Shown: positions 47,906-57,401, numbered from the stretch's first letter. The stretch is 64,000 nt of DNA from Pseudoalteromonas phenolica (GCF_005886345.1 NZ_PNEC01000013.1:124001-188000), one strand, 5' to 3'. Notes: generated by a model not told the origin, from the letters alone. Numbers and translations: made by a program.

Positions 47906-48913
47906 ATGGCAAAGCAAACTATCACTGTAATTAAAGGCGATGGAATCGGTCCTAGCATCATTGACTCAGCAATAGAGATCCTTAACGCTGCAGGCTGTGA
48001 TTTTGATTACGAATTTGTTGATGCAGGCCTAACTGCGTTAGAAAAAACAGGTGAGCTTCTACCAAAAGAAACACTAGAAGTAATCGAAAAAAATAAGATC
48101 ACTTTAAAAGGTCCTTTAACTACACCAGTTGGTGAGGGTTTCACTTCTATCAATGTAACGCTACGTAAACAATTTGGCTTATATGCAAACGTTCGCCCTG
48201 TTAAGTCATTTGCAGGCACTAAAGCGCGTTACGATGACATAGATATTATTACTGTTCGTGAAAACACACAGGGTATGTACTCGGGCTTAGGTCAAGTTGT
48301 TTCAGACGATGGCAATGAAGCTGAAGCAATGTCTAAGATCACTCGTGAAGGCGCAGAAAAAATCGTTACTTTTGCATACGAACTTGCTCAGCGTGAAGGC
48401 CGTAAGAAGGTAACTGCCGTTCATAAAGCAAACATTCTTAAATCAACTTCAGGGTTATTCTTAAAAGTTGCTCGTGAAGTTGGTGAACGTTACCCTGATA
48501 TTGAATCAGCAGAGATGATTGTTGATGCAACATGTATGAAGTTAGTTATGACACCTGAAGAATTCGATGTAGTTGTTACAACTAACTTATTTGGTGATAT
48601 TTTATCTGACTTATGTGCTGGCCTAGTAGGTGGTTTAGGTATGGCACCTGGTGCAAACATTGGTGAAAACGCAGCAATCTTTGAAGCTGTTCACGGTAGT
48701 GCTCCAGATATTGCAGGCAAAAACCTTGCAAACCCAACATCTGTAATTTTAGCGTCAATTCAAATGCTTGAGTACCTAGAAATGGGTGAGACTGCAGATC
48801 GCATCCGTAATGCAGTGGCTGATGTAATTAAAACGGGCGATAGAACTACTCGTGATTTAGGTGGTAGCCATGGTACTACTGATTTCACACAAGCTGTTAT
48901 CGACCGTTTGTAA
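47906..48913 (+). CDS. icd: NAD-dependent isocitrate dehydrogenase
   Basis: The enzyme oxidises isocitrate to 2-oxoglutarate in the TCA cycle. The 335-residue protein belongs to the short isocitrate/isopropylmalate dehydrogenase branch related to mitochondrial IDH3 rather than to E. coli Icd (416 residues): ITVIKGDGIGPSI, GPLTTPVGEGFTSINVTLR, ENTQGMYSG, HKANILKSTSG, NLFGDILSDL and HGSAPDIAGKNLANP. NAD preference is inferred from this subfamily. The ATG at 47906 has AAAGGA upstream; the ATT/ATG-less extension to 47888 is rejected. Confidence 0.9.
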   Translation: MAKQTITVIKGDGIGPSIIDSAIEILNAAGCDFDYEFVDAGLTALEKTGELLPKETLEVIEKNKITLKGPLTTPVGEGFTSINVTLRKQFGLYANVRPVKSFAGTKARYDDIDIITVRENTQGMYSGLGQVVSDDGNEAEAMSKITREGAEKIVTFAYELAQREGRKKVTAVHKANILKSTSGLFLKVAREVGERYPDIESAEMIVDATCMKLVMTPEEFDVVVTTNLFGDILSDLCAGLVGGLGMAPGANIGENAAIFEAVHGSAPDIAGKNLANPTSVILASIQMLEYLEMGETADRIRNAVADVIKTGDRTTRDLGGSHGTTDFTQAVIDRL

Positions 48914-48924
48914 TACATTAAAGA

Positions 48925-48952
48925 TCTCGGCTTGAGTATTGCCGAGACTTTT
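48925..48952 (+). terminator. Probable terminator of icd
   Basis: TCTCGGC (48925-48931) pairs with GCCGAGA (48941-48947), followed by CTTTTG. The stem is short and the T-run brief, but the position, 12 bp after the stop codon, fits. Confidence 0.55.
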
Positions 48953-48967
48953 GTACTGGATATTTTT

Positions 48968-48989
48968 AGAGCTGCTATTTAGCAGCTCT
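48968..48989. other. Hairpin overlapping the stop codon of the M6 protease gene
   Basis: AGAGCTGC (48968-48975) and GCAGCTCT (48982-48989) form a perfect 8-bp stem whose left arm and loop include the protease stop codon (48975-48977). It may end transcription from either side, but T-runs are poor (TTCTT on the plus strand; no clear run on the minus strand). Confidence 0.4.
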
Positions 48990-51935
48990 TCTTATTGCGA
49001 CAAAACCTAGAAGTAGCAAATAATATATGCTTCCGCCTGAACTTGAACCTTGCGATTGCGGTAATGAAATAGTGATTTGCTCCGATTTTGACTCAGTTTG
49101 GTTAGTGTCTGTATCTGTTACTATCACACTGACATTATAAGTTCCTGCAGAATTATAAGTATGTGATATAGATAAACCCTCTCCAGAGTTACCATCTCCA
49201 TAATCCCAATCTACCTGATATTTACCACTTCCGCCTGACACTTTAGCGTTTGCAGTCAAGGTCAAAGAGTATGAACTAAGATTTGGCTCAATTGACAAAG
49301 GAACCGTCAGAGTGAATTGTTTACTTTGAGTAACTGTTTCACCATTTTCATCAGTAATTTTTACACTTACTGTATAAGTACCACTTACTTCATAGGTATG
49401 CGTAATAGATGCACCTGTTGATTTATTACCATCACCAAAATCCCATTCAATTGAATATGGTTCAAGACCAGCCTCGACATCAACAGTCCCAGTTAATACA
49501 CCGTTTGCATGACTCACGTTAAAGTTAGTTATTGTGAGTGGCCGGGTTAAGTTAATGCTTAACTCAACTTCATTAATTTCACCTGACAATTTAATTTGCT
49601 TAAAAGTTACGTCATAAGTTTTATAACTTTCAAATTCAATTTCAGGGTATAACTCTTTACTTTGCTGACCATCTGAAAACGTCCACTCAAAGCTATCAGA
49701 CTCTTCCAACACAAAACCATTTGGGCTAAATAACACAGTTTTATTTGATGCCTTAAAAGATATTGAATATGTTCTGTCGTAGCCAATTTGAATTTGCGCT
49801 TTGTCAAAATCTTCTGATACATCGATGAGTTCAACATTAATGCCATATTGAGGTAAATTCACACCAGACTCGGCTTGAATAGAAAAACTATAATCTTTTC
49901 TATCAGAAAAAGAAGTTGATGGAGATAAGTTATCATCACCTAAACCAGCTGTTTGATCTATTAATCTTAAAGCAGCATCTCGGACTTGAATTGCCGATAT
50001 TGCTGGAGAAACTCCATCTGTTTTATATATAGGCCTTTGATCTGTATCTATTAGAAGTAAATCTCCATACCCAGGGTGTTCAGAGGTATTATTATTGTCA
50101 TAGTTTTCGTTAGAATACCAAAGCGTTAAACCTGCAGGATATTGAGACAGTTTTAAGCCTTCGTCAATGCCTTGATGACTTCTTAACTGTAAATAATAGG
50201 CATGCTCAGCACCAGATTTATACTGCCCTATTTTTCTGAAACCATTTAATTGAACTGTATCATTGTTTTCAGCTGCATCTATATAGATGACGTTATTATC
50301 TGCGGTTACTTTTATATCGTCTATGACGATACCAAAATAAGAAACAGCTTCATCGCTTTGATACAAAAAAGTGATAGTAGCTTGTTGACCTGAAAATTGG
50401 CTTAAATCGTAACTGAGGTTAACAAATTCACCACTCACTTTATCACCAGCAAAAGAGTTTCCATCTAGGTAATGACGTATATTAGGATAAGTTGGGTGAC
50501 TATCTTTTGTCGCGTTACCAGCTACAGGATTTGAATTAACATAGACTTGAAAAATATCGTAATCTGACTCAATACTAAATTGGCTCAACATTTGAAGTGA
50601 AATCGTACTCGCTTCTGGCAAAGTCAAAGAAAATGACATCTGGTTGTTAATTTTATTACCCTCTCCTGAATAATACTGAAAATTACCTGAGTTTGGTTTA
50701 ATGAAATCTTCTAATGAGCTCGGTAAGCTAATTTTAATTTGATTATTTTCTCCCGTATGCACGCCTCTATGTGCTAAATCGAATCTTGTAGATGTATTAA
50801 GCGAGGTTAAATTTACGCTAGTTTGGTTTACCCATTTGCCACCAAAGCGGTTTTGTAGAAAATCTAGATTTTTAGGACTAAACATTACAGGCTTTGAACC
50901 GCGTAATTCTCCCATCCAACTACCACTGGACATCACAGACCAATTAGCAACAGGTTCACCAATACTAATGTCTTTTAAATCATATTCATCTGGTAATCCC
51001 AAATCATGGCCAAATTCATGAACAACAACACCAATACCTGCATCAATTGGATTAATTGTATAATTAAATGCTTTCAGATCAGACCCTGTGATTTGCTTAG
51101 GTTGGTTATTCTCAGTGACAAAAAAACGATGTGACCAAATTGCATTTTGGCCTAACACGCCACCGCCCGCTTCTTCTCCTATACTCGAGTGGAATAACAA
51201 AATGTGGTCGATAACACCGTCAGGTTCATTAATAACGCCATCACCATCTACATCATTTAAATCAGTTTGATCATAAGGAGAGAGATCAACACCTTGTCTA
51301 ACTAGTGATTCAACGGCTTCAATAACTAATTCGCTAACATTAGCATCTCTCTCAGTACCATTTCGATTGCCATAGTATTCGGCATTTTTACTGACAGTTA
51401 TCCAGCCATAAACATCACCGTTTAGATCAAAATAATCCCCTGTTACCTTCTGATAATATTGCCTTGCAGTCATTAAGTTTTCGTTATTTGGTCCTAAGTA
51501 ACCTGATGTCGAAAAAAGTAAATTTTTATAATGGTCTAAAGAATAGTTGTCGTAGAACATATCTGTATCTTCAGGCTCTAGACCCGGCGAGCTTGATTTT
51601 AGGTCCGGAAAGTCAACTAGAATGGCTAAAATATTAACTTTTGATAAAGTATCATTTACGCTCTGAAAGCTGGATATTTTACTATGCGAGTGGTTTATTC
51701 TTCTTGGTTGATTAAAAACTGAAACAGAAGGAACAGACTTCAGTTTTCCACTATTAACTATGTATGAATTCAAAAGCTGGCTTTTCTCATATGTACTTAA
51801 CTTTCTTCCCAACTTTTTTTCTTGCCAATAAATAATTCGCTCGTCATCCATTCGTAATTTATCTGGCATAGCATAAGAAGTGAAACTTAAGAAATGTGTA
51901 AAAGTTACTAATAGGAAAAATAATGTTAACTTCAT
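48975..51935 (-). CDS. Secreted M6-family metalloprotease with PKD repeats and GlyGly-CTERM
   Basis: This 986-residue exoprotease has a signal peptide (FLSFTSYAMPDK), a propeptide, an M6 (immune inhibitor A-like) catalytic domain with the zinc motif VVVHEFGHDLGLPDEYD near residue 307 and an Asp-rich calcium-like loop (DVDGDGVINEPDG), a beta-sandwich region, two PKD domains (about 795-870 and 880-955, each with WDFGDGN or WDYGDGN and the HTY motif) and a C-terminal GlyGly-CTERM tail (SSGGSIYYLLLLGFVAIRRAAK region). GlyGly-CTERM tails are processed by rhombosortase after type II secretion. PKD domains may aid binding to insoluble protein. The ATG follows GGTG; the gene stands alone. Confidence 0.92.
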   Translation of the reverse strand: MKLTLFFLLVTFTHFLSFTSYAMPDKLRMDDERIIYWQEKKLGRKLSTYEKSQLLNSYIVNSGKLKSVPSVSVFNQPRRINHSHSKISSFQSVNDTLSKVNILAILVDFPDLKSSSPGLEPEDTDMFYDNYSLDHYKNLLFSTSGYLGPNNENLMTARQYYQKVTGDYFDLNGDVYGWITVSKNAEYYGNRNGTERDANVSELVIEAVESLVRQGVDLSPYDQTDLNDVDGDGVINEPDGVIDHILLFHSSIGEEAGGGVLGQNAIWSHRFFVTENNQPKQITGSDLKAFNYTINPIDAGIGVVVHEFGHDLGLPDEYDLKDISIGEPVANWSVMSSGSWMGELRGSKPVMFSPKNLDFLQNRFGGKWVNQTSVNLTSLNTSTRFDLAHRGVHTGENNQIKISLPSSLEDFIKPNSGNFQYYSGEGNKINNQMSFSLTLPEASTISLQMLSQFSIESDYDIFQVYVNSNPVAGNATKDSHPTYPNIRHYLDGNSFAGDKVSGEFVNLSYDLSQFSGQQATITFLYQSDEAVSYFGIVIDDIKVTADNNVIYIDAAENNDTVQLNGFRKIGQYKSGAEHAYYLQLRSHQGIDEGLKLSQYPAGLTLWYSNENYDNNNTSEHPGYGDLLLIDTDQRPIYKTDGVSPAISAIQVRDAALRLIDQTAGLGDDNLSPSTSFSDRKDYSFSIQAESGVNLPQYGINVELIDVSEDFDKAQIQIGYDRTYSISFKASNKTVLFSPNGFVLEESDSFEWTFSDGQQSKELYPEIEFESYKTYDVTFKQIKLSGEINEVELSINLTRPLTITNFNVSHANGVLTGTVDVEAGLEPYSIEWDFGDGNKSTGASITHTYEVSGTYTVSVKITDENGETVTQSKQFTLTVPLSIEPNLSSYSLTLTANAKVSGGSGKYQVDWDYGDGNSGEGLSISHTYNSAGTYNVSVIVTDTDTNQTESKSEQITISLPQSQGSSSGGSIYYLLLLGFVAIRRAAK

Positions 51936-52121
51936 AGAGGCACCAAAACATCAATTAAAACAAAATATTATCATTTGTATTGAATATAGTCTCTATGTTC
52001 ACACAGAGAAAAAGCACAACTATTTTATTCAAAATACTCTTTTAAAATAGTGCAAAGAAGCAATTCATTCATTTTTTATTTCTATAAATGAAAAAATAAT
52101 TCAACTTTAGTACTAAGCAAC

Positions 52122-52150
52122 TTGACTTATGCATATAAAAATCCTTTAAT
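52122..52150 (+). promoter_or_regulatory. ilv operon promoter
   Basis: TTGACT (52122-52127) and TTTAAT (52145-52150) are separated by exactly 17 bp, close to the sigma-70 consensus. Transcription would start near 52157, about 33 bp before the leader peptide start codon. The stretch 51936-52121 between the protease start and this promoter shows no gene. Confidence 0.65.
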
Positions 52151-52189
52151 GTTTTTGTTCAAATTTAGTAAAGTTTTATATATCAAGTT

Positions 52190-52261
52190 ATGAATTTAAA
52201 ATTAATTGTAAATGTCGTACTCGTACTGGTCTTTCAAAAAAGCTCAGCGGGGACGTATTAA
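52190..52261 (+). CDS. ilvL: ilv leader peptide (branched-chain amino acid attenuator)
   Basis: A 23-codon frame from ATG 52190 to TAA 52259-52261 contains VVLVLV and, in total, five Val, four Leu and one Ile codon within residues 3-14. It is followed by an antiterminator and terminator before ilvI. The composition is as expected for a leader regulated by charging of tRNA for Val, Leu and Ile. The ribosome site is weak (TCAAG). Confidence 0.85.
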   Translation: MNLKLIVNVVLVLVFQKSSAGTY

Positions 52262-52303
52262 CTTGAATTACGAAAAAACCCCGCAATTGCGGGGTTTTTT
52301 TTT
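52247..52303 (+). promoter_or_regulatory. ilv attenuator: antiterminator and terminator
   Basis: CCCCGC (52279-52284) pairs with GCGGGG (52289-52294), part of a stem extended by A/T pairs and followed by nine T (52295-52303), giving a strong terminator. An identical GCGGGG at 52247-52252, inside the end of the leader-peptide frame, can compete for CCCCGC and form the antiterminator. ilvI starts 34 bp after the T-run. Confidence 0.88.
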
Positions 52304-52336
52304 GTTTATTTTTAACGATTGCACCGAGGAATGAGG

Positions 52337-54061
52337 ATGGTACAAACGCAATTTAATGGCTCTGAGTTAGTCGTAAAAGCTTTGCAAGCTTTAAAAGTAG
52401 AATATATTTTTGGTTATCCTGGGGGTTCTGTTCTTGACCTTTATGATGCACTGTTCCAACAAAGTGATATTGAGCACATACTCGTTAGGCACGAACAAGC
52501 AGCAACCCATATGGCAGATGGTTACTCTCGAGCAACAGGAGAAGTTGGTGTCGTTTTAGCCACTTCAGGGCCAGGGGCGACAAACTGTGTAACAGGTATT
52601 GCAACCGCATACATGGATTCTATTCCAATGGTTGTATTATCTGGCCAGGTGCCTTCGAACTTAATTGGCGATGATGCTTTCCAAGAGACAGATATAGTCG
52701 GTTGTTCCCGCCCTATTGTGAAGCATAGTTTTAACTGCAGAAATGCTGAAGATATCCCAACTGTGTTAGCGAAGGCATTCTATTTAGCAAATACAGGACG
52801 TCCAGGTCCTGTTGTAGTAGAACTGCCTAAAGATATATTAAATCCGAAATTAAAATTTGAATTTAAAATGCCGTCTCAAATTAATATGCGTACTTACAAC
52901 CCAAGCGTTAAAGGGCATGGCAAGCAGATAAAAAAAGCGGTTGAGGCTATCTTAAATGCAAAACGATTAGTGATCTATTCTGGTGGTGGTGTTGTGTTAT
53001 CTGACACTTCAGAGCAACTTAAAGAACTCGTAGAAACCTTAAACGCCCCAATTACTAACACACTTATGGGGTTAGGTGGAATTAGCGGTACTCACCCTAA
53101 TTTTATCGGTATGCTTGGTATGCACGGTAATGTAGAAGCGAATAAAGCAATGGCTAATGCGGATGTTATTTTAGCATTAGGTGCACGATTCGATGACCGA
53201 GTAACTAATAACGTTAACAAGTTCTGCCCAAATGCAACTATCGTACATGTCGACGTAGACCCCACATCTATTTCAAAAACCATCAAAGCACATATTCCTG
53301 TTGTAGGTTGTCTTTCTACTGTTTTCGACCAATTGCTAACTGCTATTAACGCCAGCCCCGAAAAGATTGATCGAGCAGCACAAGAAGTCTGGTGGGAAGA
53401 GATTACAAAGTGGAGAGAACAAAAGTGTTTAGCTTATGAAAGCAGCTCTGAAGTCTTAAAACCACAAAAGGTAATCGAAAAAGTTTATGAAATTACAAAT
53501 GGAGATGCCTATGTATGCTCAGATGTAGGTCAGCATCAAATGTTTGCGGCACAACACTATCCATTCAAAAAACCTAGACAATGGATTAACTCAGGAGGTC
53601 TTGGCACTATGGGTTTTGGTTTGCCTGCATCAATGGGTGTCAAAATGGCGTTTCCTCAGAGTGAAGTTCTTTGTGTTACTGGTGACGGCTCTATACAGAT
53701 GAATATTCAAGAGCTATCAACGTGCTTACAGTATGGTCTTGCCGTTAAAGTGATTTCCCTTAATAATCGCTCTCTTGGTATGGTTCGCCAATGGCAAGAT
53801 ATGCAATATGGCGGCCGCCATTCTAGTTCTTACATGGAATCGCTACCAGACTTTATCGCGCTCGCCGAAAGCTACGGTCATATTGGAATAAAAGTTGATA
53901 AGCCTAGTGAATTAGATGCAGCACTTGAAAAAGCATTTTCAATTAAAGATAGATTAGTCTTTTTAGATATTAGAGTTGACGAAAAAGAACACGTATATCC
54001 AATGCAGATTAAATTAGGTGCAATAGATGAAATGTGGCTCAAAAAGGGAGTAAAAGCATAA
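52337..54061 (+). CDS. ilvI: Acetolactate synthase large subunit
   Basis: This ThDP-dependent enzyme condenses pyruvate with pyruvate or 2-oxobutyrate in valine, leucine and isoleucine synthesis. The 574-residue protein starts [25 protein letters not shown], has [18 protein letters not shown] (catalytic Glu), [20 protein letters not shown] and the ThDP motif [17 protein letters not shown]. It resembles E. coli IlvI (574). Of three in-frame starts (TTG 52319, ATG 52331, ATG 52337) only the last has the GAGGA ribosome site at 6-base spacing. Confidence 0.95.
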   Translation: MVQTQFNGSELVVKALQALKVEYIFGYPGGSVLDLYDALFQQSDIEHILVRHEQAATHMADGYSRATGEVGVVLATSGPGATNCVTGIATAYMDSIPMVVLSGQVPSNLIGDDAFQETDIVGCSRPIVKHSFNCRNAEDIPTVLAKAFYLANTGRPGPVVVELPKDILNPKLKFEFKMPSQINMRTYNPSVKGHGKQIKKAVEAILNAKRLVIYSGGGVVLSDTSEQLKELVETLNAPITNTLMGLGGISGTHPNFIGMLGMHGNVEANKAMANADVILALGARFDDRVTNNVNKFCPNATIVHVDVDPTSISKTIKAHIPVVGCLSTVFDQLLTAINASPEKIDRAAQEVWWEEITKWREQKCLAYESSSEVLKPQKVIEKVYEITNGDAYVCSDVGQHQMFAAQHYPFKKPRQWINSGGLGTMGFGLPASMGVKMAFPQSEVLCVTGDGSIQMNIQELSTCLQYGLAVKVISLNNRSLGMVRQWQDMQYGGRHSSSYMESLPDFIALAESYGHIGIKVDKPSELDAALEKAFSIKDRLVFLDIRVDEKEHVYPMQIKLGAIDEMWLKKGVKA

Positions 54062-54558
54062 TGAGAAGAATATTAAGTATCTTGTTAGAAAATGAGCCTG
54101 GTGCGTTATCTAGAATAGTAGGGCTATTTTCTCAACGTGCATATAACATTGACAGTTTGACTGTAGGCACAACTGATGATCAAACTTTATCAAGGATCAC
54201 CATTACGACACATGGAGATGATAGAGTCGTTGAACAAATCACAAAACAAGTTAATAAACTTGTAGATGTGTTAAAAGTACAAGATTTAACAGAAGTACAA
54301 CACATTGAACGAGAGTTGCTACTAGTCAAAGTTTACGCTCGTGATGAAAACATGAGAGCGGCTATTACTCGTATTGCTGATGTCTACCAAGGTTCTATTA
54401 TTGATATGGGAAAACAAAGTTATACGTTGCAATTGCTTAGTAGCTCAGAAAAAATTGAGTCTTTCTTGGATTTGTTACGCCATGAGAGTGACATCATCGA
54501 ACTGGTACGTTCTGGGGCTGTCGGTATTGGAAGGGGCGATAAAGCTCTAAGGGCATAA
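54061..54558 (+). CDS. ilvH: Acetolactate synthase small (regulatory) subunit
   Basis: This 165-residue subunit carries an N-terminal ACT domain (RILSILLENEPGALSRIVGLFSQRAYNIDSLTVG) that binds valine for feedback inhibition, and a C-terminal domain (REIELLLVKVYA-like ERELLLVKVYA). E. coli IlvH has 163 residues. Its ATG shares a base with the ilvI stop codon (TAATG), so translation is coupled. Confidence 0.95.
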   Translation: MRRILSILLENEPGALSRIVGLFSQRAYNIDSLTVGTTDDQTLSRITITTHGDDRVVEQITKQVNKLVDVLKVQDLTEVQHIERELLLVKVYARDENMRAAITRIADVYQGSIIDMGKQSYTLQLLSSSEKIESFLDLLRHESDIIELVRSGAVGIGRGDKALRA

Positions 54559-54571
54559 GTAAAAGTTGGAA

Positions 54572-54595
54572 AAAAAGGGGCTGATGCCCCTTTTT
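54572..54595 (+). terminator. ilvIH terminator
   Basis: AAAAAGGGGC (54572-54581) and GCCCCTTTTT (54586-54595) form a 10-bp stem with TGAT loop. It could also stop the converging HU gene because the left arm is A-rich. Confidence 0.92.
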
Positions 54596-54620
54596 AATAT
54601 AATTCGCAAATAAATAAACC

Positions 54621-54896
54621 TTACTGATTTACTGTATCTTTAAGACCTTTACCTGCTTTGAAGCTAGGAATGTTTGCAGCTGCGATTTGGATTTCAGCAC
54701 CTGTCTGAGGGTTACGGCCAGTACGAGCTGCACGCTCTTTTACCGAGAAAGTACCAAAACCAACCAGTGCGACTGAATTACCTTCTTTAAGAGAGTTTGT
54801 TACAGCACCAGTAAATGATTCAAGCGCTCTTGCTGCAGCGGCTTTAGAAATTTCAGCATCAGCTGCCATCTTTTCAACTAGTTGAGCTTTATTCAT
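54621..54896 (-). CDS. hup: DNA-binding protein HU
   Basis: HU is a small nucleoid protein that bends DNA non-specifically. The 91-residue protein has the full HU fold: [34 protein letters not shown] with the DNA-binding arm ([14 protein letters not shown]), and [11 protein letters not shown]. It is closer to HU than to IHF because it keeps [11 protein letters not shown] and ends soon after FKAGKGLK. Whether alpha or beta cannot be told. TAGGAA precedes the ATG. Confidence 0.94.
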   Translation of the reverse strand: MNKAQLVEKMAADAEISKAAAARALESFTGAVTNSLKEGNSVALVGFGTFSVKERAARTGRNPQTGAEIQIAAANIPSFKAGKGLKDTVNQ

Positions 54897-55045
54897 TTTT
54901 TAATTCCTATTTATTGTAATTTTGCCTAAGCAAAACCTATGTTTATGCATTTTTCCGTTCAGTGCAACTATTTACTATCAAATTTAATTAAAAAACTCAT
55001 AAAATAGCGAATTTAAAGGCGTTGCGAGCTATTTAAGAGTAATTT

Positions 55046-55354
55046 CTAGGCATTCCATTGGAAATCTTCTAACTTAATTCTATTTTTTAGAAAAGCCACA
55101 CCTTCATTTTCCAATCGTTTTTTCTGATCTAAATATTTATCACTGTCTATAGGAAATGAGATTTTTCCTTGAGAATTAATAACACGATACCAAGGCAATT
55201 TAGTGTTACTAGGTAAGGATTTCAAAGTAAACCCTACTTTTCTGGCATAATTAGGCTTACCTGCCATATCTGCGATTTGCCCATATGTCGCTACTTTACC
55301 TTTTGGTATAGAACCTATTATTGTAAAAACGAGTGTTTCAAATTCAACTGACAT
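55046..55354 (-). CDS. Alkyltransferase-like protein (Atl)
   Basis: This 102-residue protein has the MGMT DNA-binding fold (VFTIIGSIPKGKVATYGQIADMAGKPNYARKVG) but lacks the alkyl-accepting Cys: the PCHR motif is PWYRVINSQG, Trp replacing Cys. Atl proteins bind O6-alkylguanine and hand the lesion to nucleotide excision repair. Most relatives have PWHR; Tyr here is unusual. It is monocistronic between HU and rluF. Confidence 0.9.
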   Translation of the reverse strand: MSVEFETLVFTIIGSIPKGKVATYGQIADMAGKPNYARKVGFTLKSLPSNTKLPWYRVINSQGKISFPIDSDKYLDQKKRLENEGVAFLKNRIKLEDFQWNA

Positions 55355-55427
55355 ATTTATTTAAGCAAATAATTTATTAGCTCTATGTTTCCTTAAGAAG
55401 GCTGTATTAGAAATACATTTTTAATGA

Positions 55428-56270
55428 TTATTTACGCTTGTTAAGGGATAAGGTACCCTGTTTTCTTTGACCTACTTTTTTCATCTTTGCATCTCTGGCA
55501 ACATTTCGTCTTACATTAACGCTCTTGTCTTTTTTATTTAAGTCAATTGAGCCCTCTTCTGTTTTAGCTGAACCTTTAATGGCTTTATTAATTTCAGACA
55601 TTTCTTTATCAGACAAATGACGCCATTGTCCTGGTCTTAGACCGTTAAGGTTGACGTTCATAATTCGAACTCGTTTTAAAGCGGTTACTTCGTAACCAAG
55701 ATATTCACACATCCTACGGATCTGTCTATTTAACCCTTGTGTTAAAACAATCGTAAATTTTTTATCGCCTGTTTGTTTTACAAAACACTTTTTAGTGACC
55801 GTATCTAAAATTGGCAGGCCACCCGCCATTCTATCTACAAAACGTTTGTTAATGCTCTTATCTACAGTAACAATGTATTCTTTTTCATGATTATTGCCAG
55901 CCCGAAGGATTTTATTAACAATATCACCTTCATTTGTGAGGAATATTAGGCCTTCGGACGGCCTATCTAGGCGCCCGATAGGAAAAATACGTTCAGGATA
56001 ATTGATAGCGCTTACGATATTGCTTTTTATTTTCTTCTCTGTCGTACAAGTTACTCCTACCGGCTTATTGTAGGCTATATAAACACGTTTGGGCTTAGCT
56101 TTTAAGGGTTTGTTATCAATAAGAATATCGTCAGAATCAGAGACTTTAAGCCCCATTTCAGGGGTTTTACCATTAACTTTAATTCGGCCATCATCAATAA
56201 GTTTATCTGCTTCTCGTCTTGAGCAAAAGCCGGTTTCACTAATGTATTTATTTAAACGTGTTGTAGACAA
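55428..56270 (-). CDS. rluF: 23S rRNA pseudouridine(2604) synthase RluF
   Basis: RluF forms pseudouridine at position 2604 of 23S rRNA (and 35 of tRNA-Tyr in E. coli). The 280-residue protein has an N-terminal S4 RNA-binding domain (RLNKYISETGFCSRREADKL, residues 5-24), the catalytic region IFPIGRLDRPSEGLIFLTN with the active Asp, and LTQGLNRQIRRMCEYLGYEV, followed by a basic tail (about 235-280). The start is TTG at 56270, with GAGATG upstream at about 7-base spacing; no in-frame ATG lies nearby. Confidence 0.92.
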   Translation of the reverse strand: MSTTRLNKYISETGFCSRREADKLIDDGRIKVNGKTPEMGLKVSDSDDILIDNKPLKAKPKRVYIAYNKPVGVTCTTEKKIKSNIVSAINYPERIFPIGRLDRPSEGLIFLTNEGDIVNKILRAGNNHEKEYIVTVDKSINKRFVDRMAGGLPILDTVTKKCFVKQTGDKKFTIVLTQGLNRQIRRMCEYLGYEVTALKRVRIMNVNLNGLRPGQWRHLSDKEMSEINKAIKGSAKTEEGSIDLNKKDKSVNVRRNVARDAKMKKVGQRKQGTLSLNKRK

Positions 56271-56328
56271 AATAACATCTCTATATTTGTGTATTGATGT
56301 TATTTTAAATTAATAAGACAACTTCACT

Positions 56329-57401
56329 CTAGCTTTTCTTCCAAATTTTTGGAATTAAATCTAATTGGTATTCATCTTGTTTATTTAAGACTAAGCTTGT
56401 TACTTTGTAATTTATTACACGCCAGTTAGGATCTTCTTTCATCCACTGATAACTTTTAACGTTATCTTGATTAATAACCCCCATGGGAATTAATAAATTT
56501 TTGTGCTTTAACCAATAAGGGGATTTATTTTGATAGTCATAGAGACTGACTAATGCCCAAGCCCCCATCATAAAGTGCCCGCCAACACTGGCATTTAACT
56601 CACCGCTGGCAATTTTTTCTAAACTCAGTGATAGCCAATCAAACCTTTCTATAGATACTTTTTGGTTTTCTGAACAATAAAAATTACAAGCATCTTGAGC
56701 GCTGATCGCCATTAAATCAGATGCAGCCCAAATTATAGATATATTGCTATGACGATTTATTAAACCTTTAGTTTGCTCAGTTGCTTGCTCCTTTGACCAT
56801 GAAGCATAAACCTGCTGAGCAACTTCTATATTGTTAGCTCTGAAGTAATCCAATGCCCTTTGGCGCGCATGTCCGATTCAGAACCGCGTAATGACCATTT
56901 ATCAAGACTGCTTTGTGCATTTTTTGCTATGGGCTTTTTTCATGGAGTGCTTTAGCGAGAGAATAACAAGCCTTATAATTATAGTGATAGATCTCACCTA
57001 ACCAATGCTTGAATTTGATGCCAGGTTCAGAAATCAGTAATTTCTCTTCGCAGGAAACGATTTGCTCTCAGGTGAGAGAAGGAACTTGAAACCTTTCTAA
57101 TGTATCAAGTGTATCAAATGCGCCACCAGGATAAAGAATAAGTATGGCAAAATCAGGTTGTTTTTGGTACTAAAGATACTTTTTCAGTTCTATAATTTGT
57201 ATATGCCAGTTACCTTCCCCATAAATAACCTGCATCTCAAAACCTAATTGTTCCGCAGCATGTTGACTAATTGATTGGACCTTCTGCCAAAAAGGATCGT
57301 CGACAACATAGGGGTTAACAAACAAAACTGTCTGCTTTATCGCAAAACTATCATGAGATATAAGAACTAAAAAGAAACATATTACTTTAAAACTTTCTTC
57401 A
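56329..57401 (-). pseudogene. Decayed periplasmic substrate-binding protein (sugar/LuxP-like family)
   Basis: A broken gene reads, on the minus strand, as a signal peptide (VICFFLVLISHDSFA), then FVNPYVVDDPFWQKVQSISQ, ending with the intact 174-codon 3' part that includes INRHSNISIIWAASDLMAISA, typical of type 1 periplasmic binding proteins. Lesions seen: an apparent frameshift near the signal peptide, TAG at 57172-57170, TGA at 57070-57068, a frameshift near 56935 (to the frame with SLDKWSLRGSESDMRAKG) and another near 56865. The 3' part cannot be secreted by itself. Binding proteins of this kind often feed sensor kinases or c-di-GMP proteins; the intact gene upstream is an EAL-HDOD protein. 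Confidence 0.85.

Noticed and set aside
56329..56853. The 174-codon 3' part of the pseudogene as an independent gene
   Set aside because: It begins in the middle of a periplasmic-binding-protein fold, lacks a signal peptide, and continuous homology-like sequence upstream is broken by stops and frameshifts.
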